Source of the DNA: Candidatus Liptonbacteria bacterium
GTDB taxonomy: Bacteria > Patescibacteriota > Minisyncoccia > UBA6257 > 2-01-FULL-56-20
Direction of reading: 5' to 3'
DNA length: 53,351 nucleotides
Assembly (NCBI GenBank): GCA_016182105.1
Contig: JACOXZ010000001.1
Span: 1 to 53,351 of the forward strand
Shown: positions 1-7,809 of the stretch, in pieces
How the letters are laid out: every line of letters begins with the position of its first letter
Numbering within the stretch: the stretch's first letter is position 1
The notes under the pieces: model-generated
Told to the model about the DNA's origin: nothing
The model's input: the letters and a program-made list of their open reading frames with translations, nothing else
The model's database searches: none
Made by a program: the position numbers and the translations under genes

Positions 1-118
1 CTTCCGCTACCACTCGAGCTCCCAGCGTGAGCTCTCATTGGCGATGCTCCCTCGCTCGCCCTGCGGGCACCCTGCCCGCTCGGTCGCATAGCCGCGCGGA
101 AGGAATAGCCGCTTGGTT

Positions 119-217
119 TCATTTGAGCATCTTGAACATTTTCTCGAGCGGCCAGGCATTTATAATATCCTTCTTTGCCCGCCACAGTCGCTTACGCTCC
201 TTAGACACCCTCGGTTT
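119..217 (-). pseudogene. Remnant of a second polX 3' end (about 33 codons)
   Basis: Read on the minus strand from 217 to the TGA at 119-121, the translation ends in KKDIINAWPLEKMFKMLK. The intact polX just upstream ends in KRGDIINAWPAQKMMSFLKSRH, so the DIINAWP core and surrounding Arg/Trp and Lys/Met pattern match. A TAG at 218-220 closes the frame upstream, so only the tail survives. It is probably a leftover of a duplication, or the original 3' end displaced by insertion of the GC-rich hairpins between it and the present polX stop. Bases 1-118 show GC-rich repeats but no gene I can support; a decayed remainder or the end of a neighbouring gene is possible. Confidence 0.6.
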
Positions 218-223
218 CTAAAC

Positions 224-278
224 GCCCCGCCATTGGCGGGGCTATTTCCTACGCGGGAGAGCCCTCCCGCTCTCTCCC
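224..278. repeat. GC-rich double hairpin downstream of polX
   Basis: Two inverted repeats sit side by side: GCCCCGCC/GGCGGGGC (224-231 and 235-242, loop ATT) and GGGAGAG/CTCTCCC (255-261 and 272-278). There is no T-run, so neither is a standard terminator. A near copy of the first hairpin (CCTGCC-atg-GCGGGG) lies in the inverted-repeat element at 13103-13172, next to the same TTTCTAAACG string that precedes this one. It is probably a member of the same dispersed element group. Confidence 0.55.
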
Positions 279-309
279 GACCCCACTTCGTGCGGCTTGG
301 GCCATCCTC

Positions 310-2118
310 TTAATGACGGCTCTTTAAAAAGCTCATCATTTTCTGCGCTGGCCAAGCATTAATTATATCTCCCCGCTTGGCCCAGCCGCGACGAGCCTGG
401 GCAATGCCGTACTCTAAAAACGGGAAATGCGAGACGGAATGGGCGTCTGAATCAATGGACATTTTGACACCGGAGATAACGCACTTCTTGATATGCTCGT
501 CCTTGAGGTCTAAGCGGTCCGGAAAAGCGTCGATCTCAAGAACCGTGCCTGTCTGCTTCGCTTCTTTAATTATTGCTTCCATATCCACCTCATAAGGCTC
601 GCGGCGGTTGATTAAACGGCCGGTCGGGTGAAAAAGAATATCAACATAAGGGTTTTTTATTGCCTTCAAGATCCTTTTGGTCTGCTCCTCACGAAACAAA
701 TTGAAATAAGAATGAACCGAAACGCCGACAACATCAAGCTTAGCTAAAATTTCATCCGGCAAGTCTAAAGAACCGTCTTTTAAAATATCACATTCCGTGC
801 CTTTGAGAATTTTTATCTTTGACCCCATCTTTTTTTGAATCCGATCAATATCAGCCCACTGACGCCTAATTTTCTTCTCATCCAAACCGCCGGTCATCGC
901 GAGACGCTTTGTATGGTCAGTAATCGCTATATATTTCAAGCCCTGGCTCAAGGCCGCCTTGGCCATCTCTTCAATCGAATCCGAGCCGTCAGTCCAATCA
1001 GTCTGTATTTGGAGATCGCCTTCAATGTCGCCGTAGTTAATAAGCGAGGGTAAGGCGTGCTTTTTAGAGAGTTCGATCTCGCCGGTATTCTCGCGCATTT
1101 CAGGTTCTATATAATCCATACCTAAAGCTTCGTAGAGTTCTACTTCTCCCCGACCAGCCACCATTTTTTTACCGCGGAAGAGGCCGTATTCGTTAAGCTT
1201 CAGTTCTTTTTTGAGAGCTTCTTCGCGAAGGGCTATATTGTGATCTTTTGAGCCGGTAAAGTAATTCAAGGCTGCGCCGTATGACCGAGCTTCAACCACC
1301 CGAAGGTCAATATCAAGGCCGGATTTAATCTTTACAGCTGACTTGGTTTCGCCATGAGCGTAAACCCGTACCACCTCGGGCATTCCGACAAAATAATCCA
1401 TAATGGGCTTAGGGTTTTTCGAGATAACCAGAATATCCGCATCGCCAATAGTTTCTTTCCAACGCCTCACTGACCCAGCCACAGTTAACCGTTCCACTTC
1501 TTTTAAATTTTTTAATCGCTCCTCGATTTTTCGTATCTCGGGCAGTGCGAGTCCTAAAAGAAACCGGCTGCCAGACTTTTTTACAAATTCAATGCCTTTC
1601 AAAATATTTTCCTCGGTTTTTTGGCCGAAACCCTCGATATTCCTAACCTTCCCGGCCTTCGCAGATTTTTCTAAGTCCGCAAGAGTTTTTACGCCGAGCT
1701 TTTTATAAAGATTCAAGGCCATCTTGGGGCCAATACCCTCAACCTCGGTTATCTCATTGATCTTTACTGGGTATTTTTTTCGGAGACGCTCGAGGTCATT
1801 CACTTTACCGGTTTTAAAAAGCTCTTCGATTCTCTCGGCAATGCCCCTACCAACTCCTGGCAAATCTTCAAGGGCCTTGCGCCCGCCTTTTTTATAGATC
1901 TCCGCGAGCTCCTCTTCCATCCCCTCAAGGCCAAGAGCGGCTTTTTCATAAGCCCTCGGCTTAAACGCCACACCTTCAGCCGCGAGATATGCTGAAAATT
2001 CTTTTAGGGCCTTCACAATTTCCGCGTTTTTGATAGGTTTTATGACCATAACTTCTTCTTGTTCTTCTTGGATTATAACAATTTCCTTTGTAAATTGGGG
2101 TTTTGTTGAACTATCCAC
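310..2118 (-). CDS. polX: DNA polymerase/3'-5' exonuclease PolX
   Basis: Family X DNA polymerase fused to a PHP domain, acting in gap filling and base-excision repair. Helix-hairpin-helix motifs are at residues 84-100 (LPGVGRGIAERIEEL) and 124-140 (VEGIGPKMALNLYKK). The palm has GSVRRW (215-220), the metal-binding DAD (226-228) and a third Asp in DIDL (269-272). The PHP domain starts at 368. Its first motif is DLQIQT instead of the usual HxH, so both metal-binding His are Gln; ITDH (399-402), FHPTGR (496-501) and SDAH (557-560) remain. Polymerase activity therefore looks intact, but exonuclease activity is doubtful. The GTG at 2118 is the longest start; ATG at 2049 (MVIKPIKNAEIV) matches the family start better and is my preferred alternative. 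The nearest minus-strand gene upstream is endoQ, with a plus-strand RNA locus in between. Confidence 0.93.
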   Translation of the reverse strand: MDSSTKPQFTKEIVIIQEEQEEVMVIKPIKNAEIVKALKEFSAYLAAEGVAFKPRAYEKAALGLEGMEEELAEIYKKGGRKALEDLPGVGRGIAERIEELFKTGKVNDLERLRKKYPVKINEITEVEGIGPKMALNLYKKLGVKTLADLEKSAKAGKVRNIEGFGQKTEENILKGIEFVKKSGSRFLLGLALPEIRKIEERLKNLKEVERLTVAGSVRRWKETIGDADILVISKNPKPIMDYFVGMPEVVRVYAHGETKSAVKIKSGLDIDLRVVEARSYGAALNYFTGSKDHNIALREEALKKELKLNEYGLFRGKKMVAGRGEVELYEALGMDYIEPEMRENTGEIELSKKHALPSLINYGDIEGDLQIQTDWTDGSDSIEEMAKAALSQGLKYIAITDHTKRLAMTGGLDEKKIRRQWADIDRIQKKMGSKIKILKGTECDILKDGSLDLPDEILAKLDVVGVSVHSYFNLFREEQTKRILKAIKNPYVDILFHPTGRLINRREPYEVDMEAIIKEAKQTGTVLEIDAFPDRLDLKDEHIKKCVISGVKMSIDSDAHSVSHFPFLEYGIAQARRGWAKRGDIINAWPAQKMMSFLKSRH

Positions 2119-2149
2119 GGCTCATCCCCAAATAATCCAGTTTTTGGTG

Positions 2150-2178
2150 TTGACGCCGTTTTTACTATGCTTTATCTT
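2150..2178 (+). promoter_or_regulatory. Sigma70-type promoter of the candidate ncRNA
   Basis: TTGACG (2150-2155), a 17-nt spacer, then TATCTT (2173-2178). Transcription would start near 2185, just upstream of the closing stem of the structured RNA. It points away from polX, on the opposite strand to both neighbouring genes. Confidence 0.65.
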
Positions 2179-2184
2179 AAAATC

Positions 2185-2763
2185 AGTCTTTTGAAATCGA
2201 CGTGAGTGGTGGAAGTGTTTGCTGGGTCCGTAAGAACTCATCAGAACCCTCTTGGGAAGTCATTCCCTACGTGAGGCGCGAAGCCTAAGATTATATCAAG
2301 GGTCTCTCGCTAGAGGGTATACCAGCTCGCCTACTTGGATTGGCTGCTTTAAATGGCAATTATCCTAATGACCCGTATGGTCATCTGGGTAATGCCGGTT
2401 CTCAGCTGGTGCCTAGTCTTTTTTTCAGACGGACACGGAAAGGCGAAAGCCAAGTACTGACTCTGACTGACAAGGGAGACGAAACGGCTAAGTAGCGGCT
2501 TCAAAACCGCGAAAAGCCAATGAATGGCCAGGGCAAAATGTGGGTACGGTAAAATAGCTACCGGGGACAGCTATTTAAGCCCAGATGGGAAATACCGAAG
2601 GGAATTTGTTGCCGCAACAAAAGCGGCCGCTAATTCTTTGAGTTGCCTGCCCCTTCAACAAGGACGGGCAACATAACTTCGTTATTTCTATAACGCCCAT
2701 GGCAAACACCTACTACTCTCATCTAGACCCTGAAAACGCGTGAGCGTTACGGGGTCTTTTTTT
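2185..2763 (+). ncRNA. Candidate large structured non-coding RNA (~580 nt), class unknown
   Basis: No convincing ORF covers this gap on either strand, but the plus strand folds extensively. A 17-bp closing stem joins 2204-2222 (GAGTGGTGG, AA bulge, GTGTTTGC) to 2702-2718 (GCAAACAC, CTACTACTC). Inside are: GGGAA/TTCCC (2254-2267); CTCT/AGAG (near 2303-2314); ACCAGCT/AGCTGGT (2321-2327 with 2404-2410) enclosing a GGCA/TGCC stem and the hairpin ATGACC-CGTAT-GGTCAT (2368-2384); a GAAA-capped GGC/GCC hairpin (2442-2451); GCGG/CCGC (2495-2510); AAATAGCT/AGCTATTT (2552-2576); GTTGCC/GGCAAC (2642-2672); CGTTAT/ATAACG (2680-2695). A promoter precedes it and an intrinsic terminator follows at once. I see no RNase P, tmRNA or SRP signature. 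Length and complexity recall the ornate large RNAs (OLE, GOLLD, ROOL), but I cannot assign it. Confidence 0.75.
2726..2763 (+). terminator. Intrinsic terminator of the candidate ncRNA
   Basis: GACCC (2726-2730) pairs with GGGTC (2752-2756), the inner stem AACGC/GCGTT is capped by a GTGA tetraloop, and seven T follow (2757-2763). It ends the plus-strand transcript before the 3' end of endoQ, which reads the other way. Confidence 0.85.
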
Positions 2764-2774
2764 ATCCTCAAAAT

Positions 2775-4055
2775 TTAAAAAAGCGTTTTTTGCTTCGGCA
2801 AATCTTCAAAAATCTTTATTTTTCCGTATTCGCCGTCGTAGCCAGGCTCGATCTTGATCCCACCCACTCTTACGCGGCGAATGCCTTCGGCGACAACATC
2901 ATCAAGAGCGCCTAAATCCTCGACTCGAGCGTCAAGTAGAACACCAAATTCCGAACCAAAGACCTGAATAAATTTTTCATAACTCTGAAGTACTGCTTTA
3001 GTGCCCACTTTCTGACCCCTGGCTTCGGCTATAATTTCCTCAAGCGGCACGAGGTTTTTAAAGGGCGTGTAAAAAGGCGGTTTATAGCCCGCTCCTCTAT
3101 CAGCTAGACTTGCCACTCGATTCATCACGCCGATTGTGACTGGCCGTCCGCAAGACCTACATATCCCTTTTTGGGCAGCTGTCTCTTCTGGCGAATAAAC
3201 CACTTGGTGCTGGCGGTGGCCATCATAATGATATTTCCCTTCCTCGGGAAAAAACTCGATTGTAAAAGCCAGCTTAAGCTTGGCTCCACTATCTCTTTTT
3301 TCGCTAAGCGCCTTGGGCGAAGCGTTTTTGATCGCTTGGAAAATAGCGCGGTAAGAAAGCTCATCCCCCTCAAAGGCGTTCGCTTCCCTCCCAAGCTTTG
3401 GGAGCGAATGCGAATCCGAATTCGAGATCAACGCCACCTTATCGAGCTGGGAAAGGCGCCAATTCATTCCCGGGTCAGACGAGAGACCGGTTTCAATGGC
3501 AAAAATTTTTGGCGTGAGTTCTTCAAAACATTCTTCGAGCGAATCAAAACCGGATTGCGAACCGAAGACCGAAAACCACGGCGTCCAAGCGTGGGCCGGA
3601 ATGACGTAAGCTTCTTCCGAAATAGTACTCACAATTTTTAGGAGCTCTTTGGAGTCGAGTCCTAAAATCGGACGGCCATCGCTTTTCAAGTTGCCTATCC
3701 AGCCAAGTTGTATGTTAATCTGACGCACAACTTCGAAAGACGGCGCAAAAACCAAATTATGAACCTTGCGCACCCGACCGCCCTTGGAATAAATGCTCGA
3801 GATCTCGGCAGTTAGCATAAACCTCGTGGCTTTGAGATTTTTCTCTTCGGAATTTAGCACAAAAAGACCGGCCTCGGAGGCCGGCATGAGTTTGCGCTCG
3901 AGCTCTAAAAACCACTGGGGATGAGTGAAGTCGCCGGTACCTAAAACCCTAATGCCTTTTTTTCTCGCAGAGAGGTTAAGCTCTTCCAAAACCATCCGGC
4001 TTGAGGTGGCTCTTGAGTACTTAGAGTGAAGCTGAAGGTCAGCGATAAAGCGCAT
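2775..4055 (-). CDS. Endonuclease Q (PHP-family lesion endonuclease)
   Basis: Resembles endonuclease Q, a PHP-domain enzyme that cuts 5' of deaminated bases and abasic sites; it is known in Thermococcales/methanogens and some bacteria. Visible: PHP motif DLQLHS (6-11), GTGDFTHP (39-46), PAHAWTPW (153-160) and NSDSHSLPKLGREAN (212-226). A zinc-binding region follows, with YHYDGHRQH (275-283) and CRSCGRP (299-305). Length is 426 aa, usual for the family. The last residues, QKTLF (422-426), fit the QxxLF sliding-clamp-binding pattern, and archaeal EndoQ has a C-terminal PIP box. The ATG start lies inside the 3' end of the upstream MFS gene (17-nt overlap), so the two are probably cotranscribed. 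It could be annotated more loosely as a UvrD/helicase-associated PHP protein. Confidence 0.8.
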   Translation of the reverse strand: MRFIADLQLHSKYSRATSSRMVLEELNLSARKKGIRVLGTGDFTHPQWFLELERKLMPASEAGLFVLNSEEKNLKATRFMLTAEISSIYSKGGRVRKVHNLVFAPSFEVVRQINIQLGWIGNLKSDGRPILGLDSKELLKIVSTISEEAYVIPAHAWTPWFSVFGSQSGFDSLEECFEELTPKIFAIETGLSSDPGMNWRLSQLDKVALISNSDSHSLPKLGREANAFEGDELSYRAIFQAIKNASPKALSEKRDSGAKLKLAFTIEFFPEEGKYHYDGHRQHQVVYSPEETAAQKGICRSCGRPVTIGVMNRVASLADRGAGYKPPFYTPFKNLVPLEEIIAEARGQKVGTKAVLQSYEKFIQVFGSEFGVLLDARVEDLGALDDVVAEGIRRVRVGGIKIEPGYDGEYGKIKIFEDLPKQKTLF

Positions 4056-4698
4056 CGGTTGGCTTTGTGCCTTGAACTAGGGGGTCAGTTATGGTTTTTC
4101 TCGGCAAAACCAGTTCTGGAGCGAGGAGCAAGATAAAAGCTGAGGCCAAGGTGAGAATCGCGGCCGCAATAAAAACCGGCTGGAAACCAAAAAATTTGGC
4201 GGCTATCCCGCCTAAAAAACCGCTCACTCCCGCCGCGAGTCCGGCAACGGTCGAGTCAAGAGACCAGTCAAAGGAAACCCTTTCTTTATCTAAATGCCTT
4301 GAAAAAAGAGAGGACCACGAAGGAACGTAGAGGGCAAAACCAATGGCTTGGATAATTTGAACGAGATATAGCTGCCACACTCTATTTATAAGACCGAAAG
4401 AAAAAGCAGCGAGCGAAGCAGTAAAGAGGCCGATGATCAAGGCGTAGAAATCATCTTTTTCGCCGGGTTTTTTATCTAAAAAATTCGCTATCGGCAGCTG
4501 GAGAAGCGACTTCAAAATCCAGTAAATAGAAGCTGCGGCGCCTACCGTAACCAAGGTTGCGCCCTGAACTTTTTCGATCACAAAAATCGAAAATATCGGA
4601 CCGATGAGCCCCCAGCCAGTTAAAAGTGCGAGATCGGCAAAGATCAAATACTTAATCCAGCGGTTGATTTTGAGATTAACGGTGATTTTTATTTTCAT
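4039..4698 (-). CDS. Half-size MFS-type membrane protein
   Basis: 219 aa with about six membrane helices (residues ~15-35, 45-65, 85-103, 107-130, 148-168, 172-193) and a soluble C-terminus. MFS transporters normally have twelve helices in ~400 aa, so this is one half; it would need to dimerise to make a pore. The loop LDKKPGEKDDFYALIIGLF corresponds to the MFS cytoplasmic loop 2-3. Such short MFS proteins are frequent in CPR genomes. The frame runs cleanly from an ATG at 4698 to a stop inside endoQ, with no sign of a recent frameshift. Substrate unknown. Confidence 0.7.
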   Translation of the reverse strand: MKIKITVNLKINRWIKYLIFADLALLTGWGLIGPIFSIFVIEKVQGATLVTVGAAASIYWILKSLLQLPIANFLDKKPGEKDDFYALIIGLFTASLAAFSFGLINRVWQLYLVQIIQAIGFALYVPSWSSLFSRHLDKERVSFDWSLDSTVAGLAAGVSGFLGGIAAKFFGFQPVFIAAAILTLASAFILLLAPELVLPRKTITDPLVQGTKPTDALYR

Positions 4699-4712
4699 GC
4701 CAATTTTGCCTA

Positions 4713-4747
4713 ACCGAGCACATAATATTTTAGTTTATGTGCTCGGT
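4713..4747. repeat. Perfect 13-bp hairpin between clpC-like and MFS genes
   Basis: ACCGAGCACATAA (4713-4725) and TTATGTGCTCGGT (4735-4747) with a 9-nt loop. No T-run follows on either strand, so it is not a canonical terminator. It lies 12 nt after the clpC-like stop and 15 nt before the MFS start, so it may act as an mRNA processing or stability element. Confidence 0.7.
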
Positions 4748-4759
4748 CAACCAAGCCCT

Positions 4760-7288
4760 TCATACCTCGGTTTGGAACTCGAGCTCCTCTCCACGGACCA
4801 CTACCTTAACCCGGCTCCCCCGAACAAATTCTTTCTTCAAGATCCCCTGAGCCAGTGGGTTTTTAACTTTGTCTTCTATAACCCGGCGAAGCGGCCTGGC
4901 GCCCGAAGCCGGATCATAGCCCCACTTGGCAACGAGTTTCACGACTTCGGAGTCAAAGGTAAGAGTGATGCCTTGCGAGGAAACAGTCTCGGCTAAATCT
5001 TTGAGGTTTAAAGCGGCGATTTTTTGAACATCAGGCGCGGATAAATCTTTAAAGATGATGATTTTCGAAAACCGGTTCAGGAGTTCAGGACGAAAAACAT
5101 CAGTGAGTTTGCGCTTCAAGTACTCCGCGATCTGGGTCATTGTCTGTCCCTGCTTTAAAGATTCGTTGATTATGTCTGAGTGGGCGTTTGAGGTGGCAAT
5201 CAAGATCGTGTTTTGAAAATCCACTACCCGGCCCAAGTTATCCGTGAGCCGGCCATCGTCAAAAACCTGAAGAAAGAGATTTAAAATGTCAGGATATGCT
5301 TTTTCAAACTCGTCAAGAAGAATAAGGCTATAGGGCTTTTGAAGCACGGCTTCAGTGAGGCTGCCCGTGATCTTGCCGTCTGGCGAGCCGATGAAGCGAT
5401 AAAAACTTTGCTTATCTTGATATTCGGTCATATCAAAACGGACCATTAAGTCTTTTGAACCGAACTGGATCCCGGCCAAGATCTTCGCTAATTCGGTCTT
5501 CCCGACCCCGGTTGGCCCCACAAAAAGAAAAGAAGCAATAGGGCCGCCGGGACGCGAAAGGCCGCTGCGGTACGCCCGCAAAGCATCGCTTACAGCCTTC
5601 ACAGGCTCATCCTGATCAATTAAACGTTCGTGGATAATAGCCTCGAGATTCAAAAGCTCTTTGGCTTCTGATTCTTTGGCTTCATGAATCGGGATATTAA
5701 CCTTTGCCTCGGCTGCTCTAATCACCGCGTCCGGCCCCAAGAACTTCTCGTCCCTACGGCTCGCCTCCACGACCGCGCTCTTCAAGAGCTCTTCAGCGCT
5801 TGCAGGTAAAAATTTATTCCTGAAGTATTTTTTGGCGAGCTTCACCGACTTTTTCACGGCGCCGAAACTAATCACCATTTTTGAATTCTTCTCTAAAATC
5901 AAGCTCTCATAGACCAGGAGTTTCTCGGCCTCCTCTTCGGTGATTTCCTCAACGCGAATGATTTCAAAAATTCCCACGAAATCGCTCCGCGGCTCCAAAT
6001 ATTCCTTGAATTCCCTGGGGTAGGTCGAGCCAATAAAAGGAAAAGAATTATTCATAATAATCGGCATTAAGGCGTCGGCCGCGGAAAGATAGGCTGTACC
6101 CGAGGTCTTCACTAAATTATGGATATCGGGGATGTAGAGGATGATATTGCCGGCAATATTTATCTCTTCCACAAGGGCTTGGAGACGGCTGTGGAGCTCG
6201 TGAGCGGCGGCGCCTGCGACAATGGTCGAAAGTTCCAAGGCCACCAATCGTCTGTCAAAAAGAGGTTTGGGTACGGCGTCTTTTATAATCTGGAAGGCCA
6301 AGCGAGCCACGAGCGTCTCCTTGCCGATCCCGGCTTCGCCAATTAAGAGGGCGTTCGGGTTCACTGGACGAGAAAGAGTGTCAACTAGACGCTCGTATTC
6401 TGTTTCATGGCCAACAAGAAAACCGATCGCTTGGCGCCTGGCTAAATCCGTAAAGTCCCGGCTAAAGCGATCAAGAATGGGCGTGGGTCTCGAAGTCCAG
6501 GCTCGGTTCATTATGCGGTGCCTAAGCTCCCTTTCTCTCTCAAACATAAAGCCGCCCAAGGAAGCGGGAAGACGCTTGAAGTGGGAAAATTGCCGTTTGG
6601 CGGTTGTAAAAATCAAGGCTTTGCCCAGGTCGCCGGAGACAATCCCGAAAATATTAAAAAGCCGCAGAACAAACTCGTCCTTCATAAGCGGCAGGACCGA
6701 AAATAGATCAGTTGGCCCGATAAAACGATGGCCATTGCTTAGGGCGTGTTCAAAAGCTGAAGTTATAAGGGTTTGGGCGGCTAAGAGAAGCGCTTCTTTT
6801 CTGATAAGTCCCCCTGGCTTCCGGCTCTTAGGCAAAAACTCTTCTAATTTTTGTTTGAACTCTTCGGGGTTCACGTCAAGACGTACTAGACCCTCTTTAA
6901 TGTCCGGCGACCTCGAAAGCTGCATCCCTAGTTCCAAGAAAAAACTCTGCTCCGTTAGACTGCTTCGATCAAAAGCTTTCTCGAGGCTCGAAAAAGCGCG
7001 AGGCGTAATGAAGCGCGCCGTGTTTACCTTCCCGCCTTTGGGGAGTTCGTTAAACGGCCTGTCAGCTTCGCGAAAATGGATAAAACGATCTATGAGAAAT
7101 AAAACCAGGAAAACTCCTAAGGCGCGAATCGGCCGAAGATCTGACACTAAAGAGGTGAGGGCTAAAGCCACCAAAACCAAATGACTAACGTAGCTTAAAA
7201 CTCTGACCAAAATACGGCCAAAAAAGGTCATCTTTAGCCGCGGTTCGACAAACGAAAGCTCGTACACTCTAGAAACCTCGGAGGGCAT
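4760..7288 (-). CDS. Membrane-anchored ClpC-like AAA+ ATPase
   Basis: 842 aa. Order: N-terminal hydrophobic segments (~25-48 and 54-70), a Clp_N-like helical region (~95-215), then two AAA+ modules. Module 1 has GEAGIGKE (317-324) where the family has GEPGVGKT, and IPDIH (386-390) where the Walker B is normally IDEIH, so it has probably lost ATP hydrolysis. Module 2 is intact: GPTGVGKT (591-598), LLDEFEKA (657-664), and the ClpB C-terminal small domain (GYDPASGARPLRRVI). Family knowledge: Clp ATPases unfold proteins, alone or feeding ClpP. Membrane anchoring suggests handling of envelope proteins. The start overlaps the upstream small membrane-protein gene by 20 nt, so the two are coupled. 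Confidence 0.88.
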   Translation of the reverse strand: MPSEVSRVYELSFVEPRLKMTFFGRILVRVLSYVSHLVLVALALTSLVSDLRPIRALGVFLVLFLIDRFIHFREADRPFNELPKGGKVNTARFITPRAFSSLEKAFDRSSLTEQSFFLELGMQLSRSPDIKEGLVRLDVNPEEFKQKLEEFLPKSRKPGGLIRKEALLLAAQTLITSAFEHALSNGHRFIGPTDLFSVLPLMKDEFVLRLFNIFGIVSGDLGKALIFTTAKRQFSHFKRLPASLGGFMFERERELRHRIMNRAWTSRPTPILDRFSRDFTDLARRQAIGFLVGHETEYERLVDTLSRPVNPNALLIGEAGIGKETLVARLAFQIIKDAVPKPLFDRRLVALELSTIVAGAAAHELHSRLQALVEEINIAGNIILYIPDIHNLVKTSGTAYLSAADALMPIIMNNSFPFIGSTYPREFKEYLEPRSDFVGIFEIIRVEEITEEEAEKLLVYESLILEKNSKMVISFGAVKKSVKLAKKYFRNKFLPASAEELLKSAVVEASRRDEKFLGPDAVIRAAEAKVNIPIHEAKESEAKELLNLEAIIHERLIDQDEPVKAVSDALRAYRSGLSRPGGPIASFLFVGPTGVGKTELAKILAGIQFGSKDLMVRFDMTEYQDKQSFYRFIGSPDGKITGSLTEAVLQKPYSLILLDEFEKAYPDILNLFLQVFDDGRLTDNLGRVVDFQNTILIATSNAHSDIINESLKQGQTMTQIAEYLKRKLTDVFRPELLNRFSKIIIFKDLSAPDVQKIAALNLKDLAETVSSQGITLTFDSEVVKLVAKWGYDPASGARPLRRVIEDKVKNPLAQGILKKEFVRGSRVKVVVRGEELEFQTEV

Positions 7289-7616
7289 AGATTAAAATTG
7301 TGGGCGGCAGAACGATCCAGAGTAAATAAAAACCTATAAAAATGAGCCCGAAAAAGCTGTAGACTATTAGGCTAAGGAAAATCCGGCCGGAGCGAAAAAT
7401 AACTCCCAAGATTCTCCCCACAATCGTGTAGTCTTTATAAAGCGGATGAAAAAAATACTTAAGCGTTATGCGAAGGGCAAAAGTCTGGTCCAGTCGTTCA
7501 TAGAAAATTATAACCCAGTGATTAAAAACCCTCACTGCGTCGTGATACCAGTGGTGAAAAAAATCAAAAATCCGATAAAAAAACCGCTGAATGAGATAGG
7601 TTAAGGCAAAGTTCAT
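7269..7616 (-). CDS. Small membrane protein coupled to ClpC-like ATPase
   Basis: 115 aa. The N-terminal half is aromatic and His-rich (FFHHWYHDAV, ~19-28) and probably lies along the membrane; two helices follow (~76-94 and 90-110, IFLSLIVYSFFGLIFIGFYLLW). I do not recognise a named family. It overlaps the ClpC-like start by 20 nt and both read on the minus strand, so it is likely an adaptor or anchor for that ATPase (inference from position only). Its ATG directly follows the GAGGG end of the inverted-repeat element 7617-7745. Confidence 0.7.
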   Translation of the reverse strand: MNFALTYLIQRFFYRIFDFFHHWYHDAVRVFNHWVIIFYERLDQTFALRITLKYFFHPLYKDYTIVGRILGVIFRSGRIFLSLIVYSFFGLIFIGFYLLWIVLPPTILIYALRGF

Positions 7617-7745
7617 CCCTCACTCTTCAGAGATCATGCATCTTTTTTCAAAGCATGATCTTACCTCACGAGCGACCTTGAAAAGAAACATTTTGTCTAT
7701 AGTACTCATTTTGATGACGCAGAGAAAATCTCTGAAGAGTGAGGG
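7617..7745. repeat. 129-bp inverted-repeat element abutting a start codon
   Basis: Perfect 18-bp terminal inverted repeats: CCCTCACTCTTCAGAGAT at 7617-7634 and its complement at 7728-7745. Read on the minus strand the order is arm, AT-rich middle, internal hairpin AGATCATGC/GCATGATCT, arm, then the ATG of the small membrane protein with no spacing. Size and layout match the elements at 42298, 44364 and 44834, although the sequence differs. Confidence 0.8.
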
Positions 7746-7773
7746 ATTATACTACCATTATATCAGATAACAA

Positions 7774-7806
7774 AAACCCGCTCCGCCATATCAGCAAAAC
7801 GGGTTT
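7774..7806 (-). terminator. Terminator after the BCCP-like gene
   Basis: AAACCCG (7774-7780) pairs with CGGGTTT (7800-7806); on the minus strand the hairpin is followed by further T residues. It sits directly after the stop codon of the gene at 7810-8475. Confidence 0.7.
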
Positions 7807-7809
7807 CGG

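Noticed and set aside
1-118. Start of another gene at the left edge
   Set aside because: Only short frames with low-complexity, GC-rich repeat composition; nothing recognisable.
2185-2763. RNase P RNA, tmRNA, SRP RNA or a group I/II intron as identity of the structured locus
   Set aside because: No GAGGAAAGTCC-type RNase P core, no tRNA-like ends with CCA or tag reading frame, no SRP Alu/domain IV signature, no intron domain V or P7-like core could be found by eye.
6222-7184. Long plus-strand frame (320 aa) opposite the ClpC-like gene
   Set aside because: Antisense shadow of a well-supported AAA+ gene, with basic low-complexity composition and no domain.
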